From Kalmusia sp. IMI 367209 (taxonomy: Eukaryota > Ascomycota > Dothideomycetes > Pleosporales > Didymosphaeriaceae), in contig JAPEUQ010000014.1 in the NCBI GenBank assembly GCA_027946365.1, positions 1,178,001 to 1,242,000 on the forward strand: a stretch of DNA of 64,000 nt, read 5' to 3'. Both the position numbers and the translations under genes were made by a program. Position 1 is the stretch's first letter. Every line of letters starts with the position of its first letter. Under the pieces are notes generated by a model. It ran no database searches. It saw nothing but the letters and a program-made list of their open reading frames with translations, and was not told where the DNA came from. Positions 44,931 through 56,110 of the stretch are shown in pieces.

Positions 44931-47848
44931 ATGGACCCGTCATTAGACGAGGTAGGCCTAGGTCCGCTCGGCGATGTGGACCAGTGGCTAAACTGGTCAC
45001 CTACCATCCCTACAACGCCTACACCTGCACCTACGACGCCTACACCTGCACCTACAACACCTACACCTGGACCTGCACCTACAACACCTACACCTGCACC
45101 TGCACCTGCAACACTTGCACCCATAACACCTACACCTGCACCTGCACCTGCAACACTTGCACCTACAACACCTACACCTGGACCTGCAACACTTGCACCT
45201 ACAACACCTACACCTACAATACATGTACCTGCAACACCTGCACCTGCAACGTATCCAACATACCCAACATACGAGCAAGAGAGCAATGGCAGCTTGTCCG
45301 AGACTTCTGAAGATGACGCCGAACCCTGGGACGACGTCACGCCTTACGAATTAAGGCAGGATGATGGCGAAGGTAGTTTTGGCGACGAAGAACAGGTGGT
45401 CGTAGCATCTGAGCAATATGTATGGAAGATCGACCATACAAAGGGGGATCACAAGTTCAAGGGTAAGCAACGGGTGCGTAGGGAGAAACCGTGCAGCCAC
45501 TGACTACGTAGCAGTGCAAGACTTCATCGCAGCGACGGAGCGCACCTCTTTCAATGGTAGCCACGCCACCGACATGCTGCAAAGGCGATACACGCTCGAC
45601 TATGGAAGCCGAAAAGCCGGCTCACGAGCTGCAGCACTGGAGGACGACTACATACCCTCCTTCTTCCTCGACCTTCTCATAATCGTCGGCCAGCCGCTAA
45701 GGCCAATCACGCGACAGTCGAGCCGGTTCTTTGATAACATAACGATGAGCTTCAAGAACTGGAGGGCCCCGTACAGCCACAAGCACATCCATGGACTGTC
45801 GTTCGACCTGGAGCACCGGACGTTCCGGCTGGCAACCGCCGCCACAAGGGAGGCCTGGTACCTCGTCATGCACCCAATCGCTAACCCGCCCGAGGAGCTC
45901 CTGACGAGAGGCGAGCTTCGAAGACGTCGCGAGAAGGCATCCTGGCACAGCGCCCTGGAAGACCACCACGCGGAATTCCTGGCCTCGTACATCAAGCAGA
46001 TCTTCCTCATCGGCGAACTGCTGGGCGAGGGTGTGGAGCCGTCGTGGAGGCTAGGCGATCCGCGCACGCAGAAGATGACCGTCAACAAGTGGATGCTGTT
46101 CCAAGAGAAATTCACAGCAGAGTGGCCCGCATACGTCAGACGGAGCACGCGAGACGCCTTCTGGTTGGAAAACGAGCCGGCGTTCCACGCGTACGACTAC
46201 GGCGCGAACATCGAGATCGAGGTAACAGAGCAGCTACGATCGGTGCCAAAGGAGACCCGACTTCGATCCAGGGAAGACGAATCCGACTCATCAGACGAAG
46301 AGACCGGGGAGACCGTAGGGCAGGAAGATGTCGTTGCGTCCGACGAGCTGGCTGGGAGCGAAGTGCCGGAGGCCAGCGACCCTCACGCTAGCTACGACTA
46401 CCAAAGCCTCTTCACCGGCGGACTCGACCAGCTGCGAACGGAGTTGGAACAAAAGTACATCCTCGACAACATCGAGACCGTCTCCTATGCGCTAGCGGTC
46501 GATATCAATTGCCTGGATGGACGGTCTCCAGACCCACGTGGCGACAGACCGGCACGCTGTCTCCTGGCTGATCGTAACAAGGTTCTCAGGGAATATCGAG
46601 GGCGCCGAGACTTCACCTTCTACCCGCTTGCGTTCCATCCGGCCTACGGCAACTTCTCGTCGGCGCAGCCGCCAGCGTTCCTCACAGACAACCTCCTCGC
46701 AGTCATGCAGGAGAACATGAGCTACCAGCACAACGGAGCAAACGTGCTGAAGTACGGATACTTTCAGGCGTACTCCAACATCAAAAGGAGCATCCGACAC
46801 GGGCCCGACGACCTGCTCGCTACCAAGGGCGTCGCAACCGCGGCGCTGGCGCTCCCCGATCGCGATGGAGCACTGCCTGCGTGGGTGGCGACGAAGCGGA
46901 ATCGCCTCCTGCAGCACCTGAGAGGGCAGCTGACGCCCAACGACCCTGAAGCGTCCAGGCCCTTCGCTCGCGAGCGGCAGCGCATCAGGCAGGCCATCCA
47001 AGAGGAAGAGTATGCCTTCAGGATGGAGCAGGTGCTCTCCGTGCAGGCATCGAGGCTGAACGAGGACGGGCGGAGCTTCTCCGCCATCCTCACCCCCATC
47101 TTTCAGCTGATGCGTTTCTTCCTCGAAGAGTCGCAATGCTATACACATCTCTTCCGCTCCTTCACGCCATCCGTGTTTCCTGGCGTTCTGGCGTCCTTTG
47201 CGAACCTCTTCGCGCAGGCGATCGACAGCCTCCACGCTCGATTCGAGACCACCGGCTCCAAGGGACTATGCGTGGCGTTGGCAGAGGGCGTGTCTGCCCT
47301 CGATCGCCTAGGCAGCTACTGCTTCACCGGCTTCCCAAGGTCCCTGATGGGCTCGGTGCTCGCCCCGCTCGGGACGATCGACAGCATCGAACAGGGCGGA
47401 TGGCCGTTCATCGACCCTGGGGTGCTCAGCCTGCAAGGTGCCGGCCACCTCAGCCTCACGCAGTGGCCTCGATGCGGGAACGGACGGCCTACCCTGATGC
47501 ACATAGCATCCATCGCCTTCCATTACTCGCCGGAGGTCGCAGCCAGCTGCCACAGCGAGGCGTGGTTCAGGGGAGCTGGGCGGACTGCGGGTGCAAGGGC
47601 CGAGCGGTGCTGGGAGGTTCATCGAAGAGGTGCTGCAGGAACTCTGGAAGCCTCAGATGATCACCTTCATCACCAGCCGCCTCCGTCGAGCGTTGAACGA
47701 GGGCAGTCGAGGCCGAGGAGGGGGCGGCGATGGTCCGGAGATGCTACGGCTGCTAGAAGAGCGACGGGAGCAGGTGAGGCAATGGGCACAGAGCGAGGAC
47801 CCCTTCTCGTGGAGGTTCGACTCCCAAGCGCCGTTCCGGCCGTCGTGA
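44931..47848 (+). CDS. Large unknown protein with Pro/Thr-rich N-terminus
   Basis: The ATG at 44931 starts MDPSLDEVGLGPLGD. Residues about 24-110 are Thr-Pro-Ala repeats made by a 12-bp DNA repeat, followed by an acidic segment. An intron at 45463-45511 (GTAAGC...CACTGACTACGTAG) joins DHKFK to AVQDFIAATE, linking two frames that otherwise look separate. The body (IPSFFLDLLIIVGQPLRPI, HIHGLSFDLEHRTFRL, YQHNGANVLKYGYFQAY) has no recognised domain. An extra G in a run at 47570-47573 breaks the frame. Beyond it the other frame continues as LGGLRVQGPSGAGRFIEEVL to a stop at 47848. Total about 955 residues. It is tandem with the ParB-like gene and likely part of the same element. Possible continuation into the next ORF is described there. 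Confidence 0.65.
45000..45250. repeat. 12-bp coding repeat (CCTACACCTGCA)
   Basis: Imperfect tandem units of CCTACACCTGCA and ACAACACCTACA inside the first exon of the large unknown gene. They encode Thr-Pro-Ala repeats. All six frames stay largely open here, which explains the overlapping false frames. Confidence 0.85.
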
Positions 47849-47866
47849 AGAAGCCAGCTAACCATC

Positions 47867-48988
47867 ATGGGTTGCAGGGAGTACCAGTCGATCGTTCCCC
47901 ACTGCTCGGTACGGAGGACGGCCACGCCCTCCATCGTATCCCCGACCGCGCGACGCGACTTTGCGCAGGACCTGTACGACAGCTGCATGCAACGCGACCC
48001 AGCAGCAGGAAGGCCGTTCTGTCCACGGAACGCAACCTGGTTCTCGGTGCTCCGCGCTGCCATACGACATACTGGGGAGAAGACCATGAGCAAAGACCAA
48101 TGGGTCGGCGCGATCACCGCATCCATGCTCACGTGTCGGATCGAGTGCATGCCGGGCTCCTACCGGGCCAAGGTCAGCTCCCGGAGGGTCATCCGGCTGG
48201 TAGGGTTAGCCCCCGCAGCATCAGCCATCGCGGCGAGGCCTGGCAGCCTCAAGCGCTTGGCCATCGAGGCGGAACACCGGGCGAAGCGACCATCGCTACG
48301 GCAGAGCGTGATCGACTTCGGCTGCGAGTTACCCTTCCGCGTCATACCGCCGCTGATAGAGGATGGCTTTCGACGGCACGAGAAGCTCTTCGCGACAGGC
48401 AACCGCGCCGTGCTAGAGCACTACCAGACAGCTCATCAGTGTCTCGCTGAGTGTCTGGGCGATCCGCTTTGCGATCTGATGCTCATGATGGTGTTGACGC
48501 TGGCCTCCTCGTCCGTAACGCCTACCGTAGCACCCAAAGCGCGGGCGTTCAGCGCGGGGCCTAAGAAGGAGACCAACTCGTTCGCAGCAAGCCTGGTGAC
48601 CAGGATGCTCTGGTTCCTGCGACCCGGATCCTTTCCTTGGGACGACGGTGATACGGATAACGCGGTACTGCGGGTGTCGGAGATGACGAAGAAGATTGGT
48701 AAGTTGGCAAGAGGCAAGACACGGACAGAGCTAACGGCCGACGCCGCAGAACACAAGGGAGTCAGCAATCGATTGCTACGAGAGCTAGGCTGGATAGAGG
48801 TCTTTCGAAACAATCGAGACAGTCCGCGCAATAGCGAGGTCAGGCTTCAGGATCAAGGAGTCCTGCTCGGTCGACGTAAGGGCTTGATGTCCCTTCGATC
48901 GGATGCGGCAGGGTTTATAGGGTTTATCTTCCAGAGCAATGATCCTATCTGGGTTGAGCGCTGCACTTCCATCATAGTAGACTCGTAG
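47867..48988 (+). CDS. Unknown protein, possible C-terminal part of the upstream gene
   Basis: This 373-codon frame starts 18 bases after the upstream stop. A candidate 36-nt intron, GTCGTG...CAGCTAACC...TTGCAG (47840-47875), would join CGG-CC to G-GAG in phase and give one protein of more than 1,300 residues. It is shorter than the other introns here, so separate genes remain possible. Readable motifs are GRPFCPRNATWFSVLRAA, GSFPWDDGD, LRVSEMTKKIGKL, KGVSNRLLRELGWI and SPRNSEVRL. The last four resemble, from memory, a block seen in uncharacterised ascomycete element proteins. No catalytic motif is evident. The next gene is convergent. Confidence 0.6.
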   Translation: MGCREYQSIVPHCSVRRTATPSIVSPTARRDFAQDLYDSCMQRDPAAGRPFCPRNATWFSVLRAAIRHTGEKTMSKDQWVGAITASMLTCRIECMPGSYRAKVSSRRVIRLVGLAPAASAIAARPGSLKRLAIEAEHRAKRPSLRQSVIDFGCELPFRVIPPLIEDGFRRHEKLFATGNRAVLEHYQTAHQCLAECLGDPLCDLMLMMVLTLASSSVTPTVAPKARAFSAGPKKETNSFAASLVTRMLWFLRPGSFPWDDGDTDNAVLRVSEMTKKIGKLARGKTRTELTADAAEHKGVSNRLLRELGWIEVFRNNRDSPRNSEVRLQDQGVLLGRRKGLMSLRSDAAGFIGFIFQSNDPIWVERCTSIIVDS

Positions 48989-49319
48989 ATCAACTTCGCT
49001 TCCATGAACGATCATCAAGGATAGACCATCGTAGATACCGTAGTTACAATAGACCATGCTCTTGAATACGTTCGCCCACGGACTCGTCCACACTAGCACC
49101 TATAGCAGGACGTGAACCCCCGTCATGGAAACGAGTAGGATAAGTGCCTGATCATATGTAACGCATCTCTAGCTGGTGATGAACGTGTAGGGCGTTAGCT
49201 TTACGGCCCACGTACCAGGTCATAATTAGGTTGGCGTGGATGCTTTGCAGTCCTTCGTGATGCCGAAGAGACATGGTATTTATATGATAGCACCAGAGCG
49301 TTCGTCATGGCCAAGCAAG
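48989..49319. other. Spacer, no gene seen
   Basis: 3' flank of the unknown gene. Only chance frames are present. Confidence 0.4.
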
Positions 49320-50010
49320 CGATGGATCGATACCTGCACGTTTATATAACCATCCTGTCGTGTACACGACGTTGCATGGTAAAGTGGTGGTGGTGTAGGA
49401 TTTTTTTAGTTCTTTCGTATAATGTATAATTGCAAAAAGAAAAAAAAAAAAAAAAGAAACATTGACCAGGTAGTACAAACCACAACATCCACACTGACCT
49501 CAAATAGTTTTGCGAGAGGCTCGTAGCATGGCGCCTTGACTCTCTACGCTTTCGCGACTCCTTTGCGAGGCCCAAGCAGTTAGGTAGTCCCTTTGGGTAG
49601 ACGTGGTTGCTGGAGCGCAGCAGGTCCACCCTAAGACTTGAGCCATGATCATGGGAATCGCGAGAGGCAAGCAAAAGTTAAGTAGCGACATGAGATAGTA
49701 CACTACCGTAGACTGTGGTGGTATGCCATAGACTGCGTTATGTAAAGGCATACGCATGAGGTGCTTAGACTAGCTGCGTTCCCGTCAGGAACGGAGCTAT
49801 AGCGATCCTTGGCACGCCACGAATGGAACTGCGAAACCGTCTGGGGGCGCTGTGCCAATACCTATTGTATCGCCAGCTACCTTCTATCGCTTACTCCTTC
49901 GGCTTGAAGAAGAGTCGCCCAGGCGATATTTCCGTCCAGCCCTCTCACGCAGCACCATCGGCACCCACTATAGCAGGAGAGTCGTCCCCTTCGTCCCCTT
50001 TCCGAATAAA
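49320..50010 (-). pseudogene. Degenerate duplicate of the 3' end of the polyQ gene and its downstream flank
   Basis: The block aligns in order with about 50270-50960. Shared landmarks: a poly-T/poly-A tract, ATAGACTG...GCCATAGACTG versus ATAGACTG...ACCATAGATTG, CAGGAACG, and TATCGCTTACTCCTTCGGCTTGAAGA versus CATCGCTCACTCCTTGGGCTCGAAGA, then CCAGCCCTCTC(A/G)CGCAGC. The last part is the C-terminal coding end of the gene at 50868. The copy is strongly diverged and broken, so it is an old tandem duplication with loss of most of the gene. Confidence 0.7.
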
Positions 50011-50867
50011 ATACCCGCCCACTCAAACCACGTAAACTTTTGAGACTACCATTCAAAGTACACGCTATGCGATAATTCGAGATGTAGATACCTACACGGG
50101 ACCCTTTTCCCATCCCTTCTCATGCTGATCATCGATCCAAAAAATACTTGGCAGCCTCTTACGATACGAACGAGACCTGATAGTAGGGAATACCACGGCA
50201 CGAAAGCACTCGACACGGACAAATTAGCATGTAATGAATACCTCTACACCCATATTATCGTTCTAGCGTACACACGGCGTGATACGGCAAAGAAGTCCTG
50301 GTTGGGATTTTTTTTCGTTATTTCACATAACGTCTTGTTTCAAGAAAAACCACCAGCACGCACCAGCAACCGGACCTCGCACGCTGGTCCTTGGATAAGT
50401 CTAGTAAAGGGCCTGCAGCATAACGCGTACGTGAATGGAAGCTTCGGCAACTATTTTGCAAGGCCTAGGTGCAGTCATGTAGTTCTTCGGGCAGGCGTAG
50501 TGGTGGATGGTTGCGTTGAAGCGTAGCAAGACCACCACGAAGGTGCGAGATATGATCGCAAGACATGAGGAAGGAATGCGGAGTCGCTACACAAAACAGC
50601 ACGCTACTTTATAATAGACTGTCGTAGTATACCATAGATTGTTATAGATTACACGCAAAGGTGGGTGGGAATAGAGGTAGAGAGGCGCTTGGACCCCAAG
50701 GTGCGTCCCTGGCAGGAACGCAGCTACGGTGGTGCTGATCGACGTCACGAATCGAACCGCACAGATGATCAGAAGGCTCTGGAGACGTCGTGTCATGCTG
50801 GAACGTCTACCGCAATGCTAACTTTATATATGCAAGGTACCATGTCTTATTATCTAGAATCCATCGC
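50011..50867. other. Duplicated 3' flank of the polyQ gene
   Basis: Contains the second copy of the flank described for 49320-50010. The plus-strand frame at 50122-50526 has no support. A TATAATAGACTG motif recurs in both copies. Confidence 0.4.
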
Positions 50868-52008
50868 TCACTCCTTGGGCTCGAAGAGCTCTATCAGTGA
50901 CAATTCCATCCAGCCCTCTCGCGCAGCGCCGTCGCTGCCCGCCGTGCCAGGAGAGTCGCAGTCAACCTCCTCCGTACCCTCTTCATCTTCTTCGTCCCTC
51001 TCCTCCTCACTATCCCTGACCTCCAGGACCCTGCTCGGTGGAGGCGCTTCGATCTGCAGGAGCGGCTTCTCCCGTATTGGCCCCCCTACGACCTCGAGCC
51101 CTAACCACGCCTCCAACGCCCGGCCAGCGGCGCACGCTTGCGGGTTCACCTTCTCTACCAGCGCCAGCCAGATGGCCCATTCGCCTACGCGCAAGGTCTG
51201 CTCAACCCAGGTAGTGGTGACAGACTCGTGCGACATGAGGCAGAGGATGCCCCAACCAAGCTTCCGGGCAGCGTCATACCACCGGGTAGCCCGGTGCAGG
51301 CGCTTCCGAAAGTCCTTCGGATTGACATGGGGAAGCCTGAGCTGAAGATCGCGCTGCGCCTCCGAACGAACCCTGCCCTGGCCACCACGGCTGCCGCTCC
51401 GTCCCTGCTCCCTGTCTACGCGCTGGAGCTCCTCGATCTTCTCGGCGTAACAGCGTCCCAGGAGGGCCATCGCCCAGCGGTATTGGATGTCCACGCACGC
51501 TTTCACCGTCTCGAACCGGAGAACCACGTCCCAGGCCTGGTGGAATCGATCGTCGACGAGGGCGCGCTGGGGTGCACCTTCCACGCCTGCCTGGACCATG
51601 GAGGAGGTGGGCGTTGGAGACGTCGTCGCGCTGAGGATCCTGGCATCGAAGGGATCCCCACGCTCGCGCCAGTTCTGCAGAAAGGCGGAGGCGTGGCCCC
51701 GTGCGATCTCGTCGCCGAGCGAGCGGGCTTTCTCGAGCATGGCTGCGGACGTGTGGTACGGGTAGGTCGTCCCAGCACGAAAGTTCGACTTCCCTGCAGG
51801 CTGCTGCAGGATCCACGTAACCAGCGTTTCGTCCTCGCGCACGATGGTATTGAAGGCCACTGTTTCCTTGTGATCGGCATCGGCCGGAGGCGGTCGAAGC
51901 GTCGAAGTGCGTCGCCTTGCAGTTGCGGTGCGCCGGGCCTTGTTGGAGGAGCGTCGTCGTCGTCGGGTGCGTGCATCGTCCTCTGCTGCTCCTGAAGCTG
52001 CATTCGCT

Positions 52009-52047
<39 letters not shown>

Positions 52048-52680
52048 GTTGGGGATTGGAGTCGAAGGCGCTGGGGACTCGTAGGGTCGACGTCCTCTCC
52101 AGCAGGACGCTTGCGGCCGTGGCCAGACACGCTCGCATCGCCTTCACGCTCTGCCTCTCCTTCGCCTGCAGCCTCGTCGGCGTCGTTCGCTTCCGTGACA
52201 GCCGTGGCGCTCATGCGCCTGGCAGCTACCATCCGTTCATGTTCGCCTGGAATCAAGCCATGCGCACAGTGGCCCATGTAAAGCCACTCTGCATCGGATA
52301 GGGTATCCTGCGGAAGGGACTGCCTTACCAGCCATATCGCTGCAAGCAAGGAGTGGGCGACGAAGACCGGCTTGCAGGAGGGCGTCTTGGTCGCGCGTGG
52401 GGGGAAAGATCCACCCAGCACTATATTGGACCGGTGTCGTGTCCTCGTCTTCGTCACTGTTGATCGCCACATGCGGCTCCTGGGCTGCTCGTGCTAGCAG
52501 TGCTCGGTACGCGTCGTTGGGCGCGTGATAGGCGTATCTGGATGCGAGATCTGCTTCTGCTTCCGCAGAGAAGCTCCGCCAACCCCCATCCCACTGTTGC
52601 GCGGCCAAGCTAGCATAGTCGGGCGGCGTGGATGGGGGTGAGGACGGCAACGAGTTTGAGCGGGACGCTGGCAACGACAT
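50868..52680 (-). CDS. Unknown polyQ protein, one frameshift
   Basis: Start at 52680 (MSLPASRSN). The frame shifts in a run of six G/C at 52399-52404: before it reads PVQYSAGWIFPP, after it reads KPVFVAHSLLAAIWLVRQ. Removing one base gives about 603 residues. The order is a Ser/Pro-rich N-terminus, an acidic SDEDED patch, a conserved-looking segment around residue 100-140, a low-complexity Arg/Ala zone with about 12 Gln (52011-52046), and a folded-looking C-terminal half (FRAGTTYPYHTSAAMLEKA, RFHQAWDVVLRFE, KDFRKRLHRATRWYD, VEKVNPQACAAGRALEAWLG) with an acidic tail. No family recognised. It converges on the two upstream genes and probably belongs to the same element. Its 3' end is duplicated at 49.3-50.0 kb, showing local rearrangement. 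Confidence 0.65.
52009..52047. repeat. CTG/CAG trinucleotide repeat
   Basis: About twelve uninterrupted CTG units on the plus strand, coding for polyglutamine on the minus strand within the polyQ gene. Length is likely variable. Confidence 0.9.
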
Positions 52681-53104
52681 GGTCGGGACGCAGGAAAAAG
52701 GAGGCAGTAGATTTTCAAGACGCGATCTTATTTACTGTGAGCCGTCCTAGCGCATTGGGGCGTTCACGCGTCAAAGCAAAGTACGTAGTGGTGCACACCA
52801 TGTTACACCACGAACAAATCAGGCCTAGGACGAGAGGCCAACAACCGTGACGGTATTATTGCCAAGCTGGCCCGTGCATGTCTCGCACGTTATCAGTCGA
52901 CCCATGACTCGACCCAACCGCCATATCAACTCAGCACGACTGCCACAAGGCTCAACTCGACCACCAGATCTACTCGACCTGTCTACTACGTCATCTTGCA
53001 ACCTACCTAGCATCACGTAATGATTGGGTTGTTGACACATAAGTTTACCAGGTTGCAAAAGGTTATCCTACTATTACGACAACTCTCAAGGAGTATACCT
53101 AACA
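52681..53104. other. Upstream region of the polyQ gene with ACTCGACC-type repeats
   Basis: Contains CCAAGCTGGCCCGTGCATGTC (52861) and several ACTCGACC/CTCGACC boxes that recur in the array at 56.5-56.7 kb. This suggests a dispersed repeat end. No gene. Confidence 0.45.
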
Positions 53105-53959
53105 CTATAGGAGGGGTACTGTCGACGATAGTACGTTCAGAGAAACACGAGCAATCGCGGGCAGAGTGCTGGCAAAGTCTACGATGATGATCTAAAGACT
53201 ATCATAGGTTACCGTAGGATTACAAAGATTGCTGACAATTAGGAGTATAGGCCGTGGCGGGAAATGAACCGGAGCTGTCTGGGTCACTATCTAGATACGC
53301 GAGTAACCCGACGGGTGCAAGAGCTCCGGAACGGCTCTCTGATCCCGATTCGCATGTGTATGAGAAGCCTGCATTGCAAAAGGACCTTTTCTCCTTACCC
53401 AACGTCTTGAAACCTCAAGGTAGATTGTGGATGTAACAATACTCAATTGACTCTTCTTTGGACTCAATCAAACTCGCTCGTCGCGCGGAAGTCTATTATA
53501 GTAGAATGGGAAGGTTTATGGTAGATTGTTCGGTTCTATCAACCCGATTTGCCGGGTAACATGTGTCGGATAATAGGGCAATGCTAGCCCGCCTCGCAAC
53601 AGTCAACCGTAGTCATCAACAATTTTCAGCAGTCTCCGGAAGTCTCCGACAGTCTATGACAGTGTATCGTCATCTAGACTTTCATCCAAGCTCCAGCGCC
53701 ATGGAACGGTACGATTGGAGGAAGTGGAGCCTCACTCGTCGCGACAATAACTTTAGACTGTTAGAAGTAGTACGATTAGCTATTAGAAGACAAAGAATCT
53801 CAGGATGAGGATTAGAACTATGCTGACTGGCCGTGACTCCTCGCGCCAAGTGTTGACGGAGGTTGGCTGTTGACGACAGTCAACCAACCTAGGGTTGAGA
53901 GGCGAGGTTAAAGAAAGCAGAGGGCCCCAGAGATAGGCAGAATCGATCGACCCCCTCGA
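53105..53959 (+). other. Leader of the Copia fragment, possible 5' LTR
   Basis: Lies directly upstream of the gag ATG. TGTCGACGATAGTACG at about 53108 could be an LTR start (TG). The right LTR edge and a primer-binding site could not be fixed and no second LTR copy was found. Short repeated CAGTCTCCGGAAGTCTCCGACAGTCTATGACAG motifs occur near 53630. Confidence 0.35.
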
Positions 53960-55505
53960 TTGAACCCGCAAAACAGTTCATCCACAGTTCAGCCAACGGT
54001 GCTAAAAATTGACAGTGAAGAGTCTCACTACCTCAACCAGCCTCGCAACATGACGCAACGATCTCGACGTGATCCCTTAGTGATACTGAGGGACTATACC
54101 GATTACACAAGCTGGAAGGCTCAGCTGAAGGCCAAATGCGTCGTCCATGACATCTGGGTCAAGGTCGACCCCGAAGTACATATTCCGCTGCTGTGGAAAC
54201 CAGTCGAACCAAGGCTGCCTCGTCTGACGGATTACCCGGCAGCGGCAAACATCAAAACCCCTAAAAAGACGATCAGAGATGTCCCCTGCAGGACAAAAGG
54301 CGTTCGAGGAGGACATCGAATACTACAAAATCCTCTACGAGTCATTCAAGGGCGACAGACATGACTATGACACGGAGAGAGCGAACCTACAACAAGTAGT
54401 CTCCTTCATTCAGTCAACCGTGTCTCCACACCTACTCCACTCTTGCTGTCTTCCTGAAACGCCAGTACGCGACTGGCTCACCAACTTAAGATCGGCGGTC
54501 GGCATTGACGATCGATTCGAAACGGCGAGAGCTCGCGATCGATACCTGTCTGCGCTGAAACCCCTACGAAGTGCTACAAGATGGGATATATGGCTAGCAG
54601 AATACGACCAGGCAGCCACAGAAGCGGAGACGCACGATGTCCCTGAGTTGGCATCGACCGACGCAGTAACAAGCGATTTTCTGACAGCCATAAACAAGGT
54701 TGCAAACACCTGGGCCACAGCGTTCGAGGAGAACTCCCGCCACGTTGCTAGGATGACCAGGCGAGAGATGGTGAAACGATTCCGAGAGCACATGATAAGA
54801 AACTTCCCCCTTGGATCAGGGAAAGATACAGCCAGCTTCATGGTCGAGGAGGCATCACACGGAACGACTCTCGCTGGCGGTGCATCCGACCAGGGCCGTG
54901 ATAGGGACGCCTCTCAGGCCGAAAGCGCGCCATCCACGGACCGGGGCAGACCCCGTAACCAACGTTCCCTGAGAGGCAGCAGAAATGATGCCAATCGGAA
55001 GCGGGCTCGAGCACGAGAGTCTCGGGCGATGGGAAGACAATGTCCTGCTTGCGGTCGACGACATACCATCAAGAATTGTTACTACATCAATCCTGAACAA
55101 GCACCTGAGTGGTGGATACCCAACTCAGCAATCAGCGCACTCATAAGCTTTAAGCGTAGGCATGATTCAACGTTTGCAGGTTTAATCAGAGGACAGAGTA
55201 CACCTCGAATCCGAACACCAGCCGCGAGACCATCACGGATAACAGAAGTCCAAGAAGAGTGACTATACGCTAGAAACGTGGTAGTCATTGACGCTTGTTC
55301 CGCATCGGCCTCCTTCAGGTCCATCCTACAACAATACCCGCTGCAGTCGTCATTCACACTTGAATCCGGGTCAACATGTCCCATTACGAACGACCCTGAC
55401 CGTATCACCGACTACCATCCACCTACACCTGGGGATTACATCTGCGCAGGCGATACACAAATAAAAGTGGAAGGATATGCTTGGGAGGAAGTTGCTTGGC
55501 TTTAG
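53960..55505 (+). mobile_element. Truncated Copia gag-protease, broken
   Basis: The gag frame starts at 53960 (MNPQNSS), contains DYTSWKAQLKAKCVV, and shifts frame at an A5 run (54263-54267) before continuing as EMSPAGQKAFEEDIEYY. A zinc knuckle CPACGRRHTIKNC lies near 55040-55080. A single in-frame TGA (55260-55262, explainable as CGA to TGA) separates gag from a retropepsin-like segment, FTLESGSTCPITNDPDRI, where the catalytic Asp of the expected DSG is Glu. The frame then stops at 55503-55505. Integrase, RT and RNase H are missing. Unlike the 6-40 kb relics this copy is not AT-converted, so it is a recent or RIP-escaped fragment. Confidence 0.75.
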
Positions 55506-55688
55506 CTGAACGCTTCTCATCCGGGTCCTCGGGCTCGCAAAACGGCCTGGATTGGCCCGGCCTTGACGGGTGCTGGAGCGAAGCCTCGCTATATGGGGAT
55601 GGTGGATGACTAGCGCTTGCTTCTGCGACATGTTGATGCATATGTAGTATATCTGGTTATGGAGCTCTGGATCCACTTAGTCACATTC
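55506..55688. other. Junction between the Copia fragment and the F-box-like fragment
   Basis: No frame or motif beyond the end of the retroelement similarity. Confidence 0.35.
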
Positions 55689-56110
55689 CTATGCAATCGA
55701 ACCAAAAGACCTGCTGGGTGGAAGATCCAAGAAGCGAAAGGCTTTTCTCTCCACCTTGTTCTTACTATCGTCCCTCATAGTAATGGCGAGATCGCCAACC
55801 TTGACACGCTTGACGATGGAAATAGTACTAGACCTGAGAGTGAGGCGCTTCTTCTGGGTTAAGGATAGTCTAGGCTTGAATATGGTGGGAGGCTCCTTGC
55901 GCTTGCGAGGAGGCGGTGGCAAAGGGCTGAGGTATCGTTAGTAAAAGCGACCACAAGAGCTTCTTAGGCGTGCATACCCAATACGAGGCTGACAGCTACC
56001 ATTGAAATCAGCACCCTGGTTGACCGCGATAGGAGCCGGACGGAGCGAAACCCTATGCTGAGAGGTAGGACGTGGAGTCCCATTCGGGTCCGCTTTGTGC
56101 AAGCCAACTT
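55689..56110 (-). pseudogene. Truncated F-box/2EXR-like gene fragment
   Basis: An intron at 55977-55927 (GTATGC...ACTAACGATACCTCAG) joins a Pro-rich stretch ending CQPRIG to PLPPPPRKRKEPPTIF. The second exon continues to VGDLAITMRDDSKNKVERKA and FRFLDLPP, then loses similarity and stops. RFLDLPPE-type sequence begins the F-box-like (2EXR) domain in many ascomycete proteins, from memory; here the domain is cut off after its first residues. No in-frame ATG was found for the first exon. It is therefore called a fragment. Confidence 0.4.

Noticed and set aside
44888..45354. Overlapping Cys/Arg-rich and Gly/Val-rich frames at the Thr-Pro repeat
   Set aside because: Shadows of the 12-bp repeat in other frames; the Thr-Pro frame alone splices into the long downstream frame.
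50868..52680. Plus-strand frames at 51138-51995 and 51907-52281 as genes
   Set aside because: They are antisense to the polyQ gene in GC-rich low-complexity sequence and have no domain.
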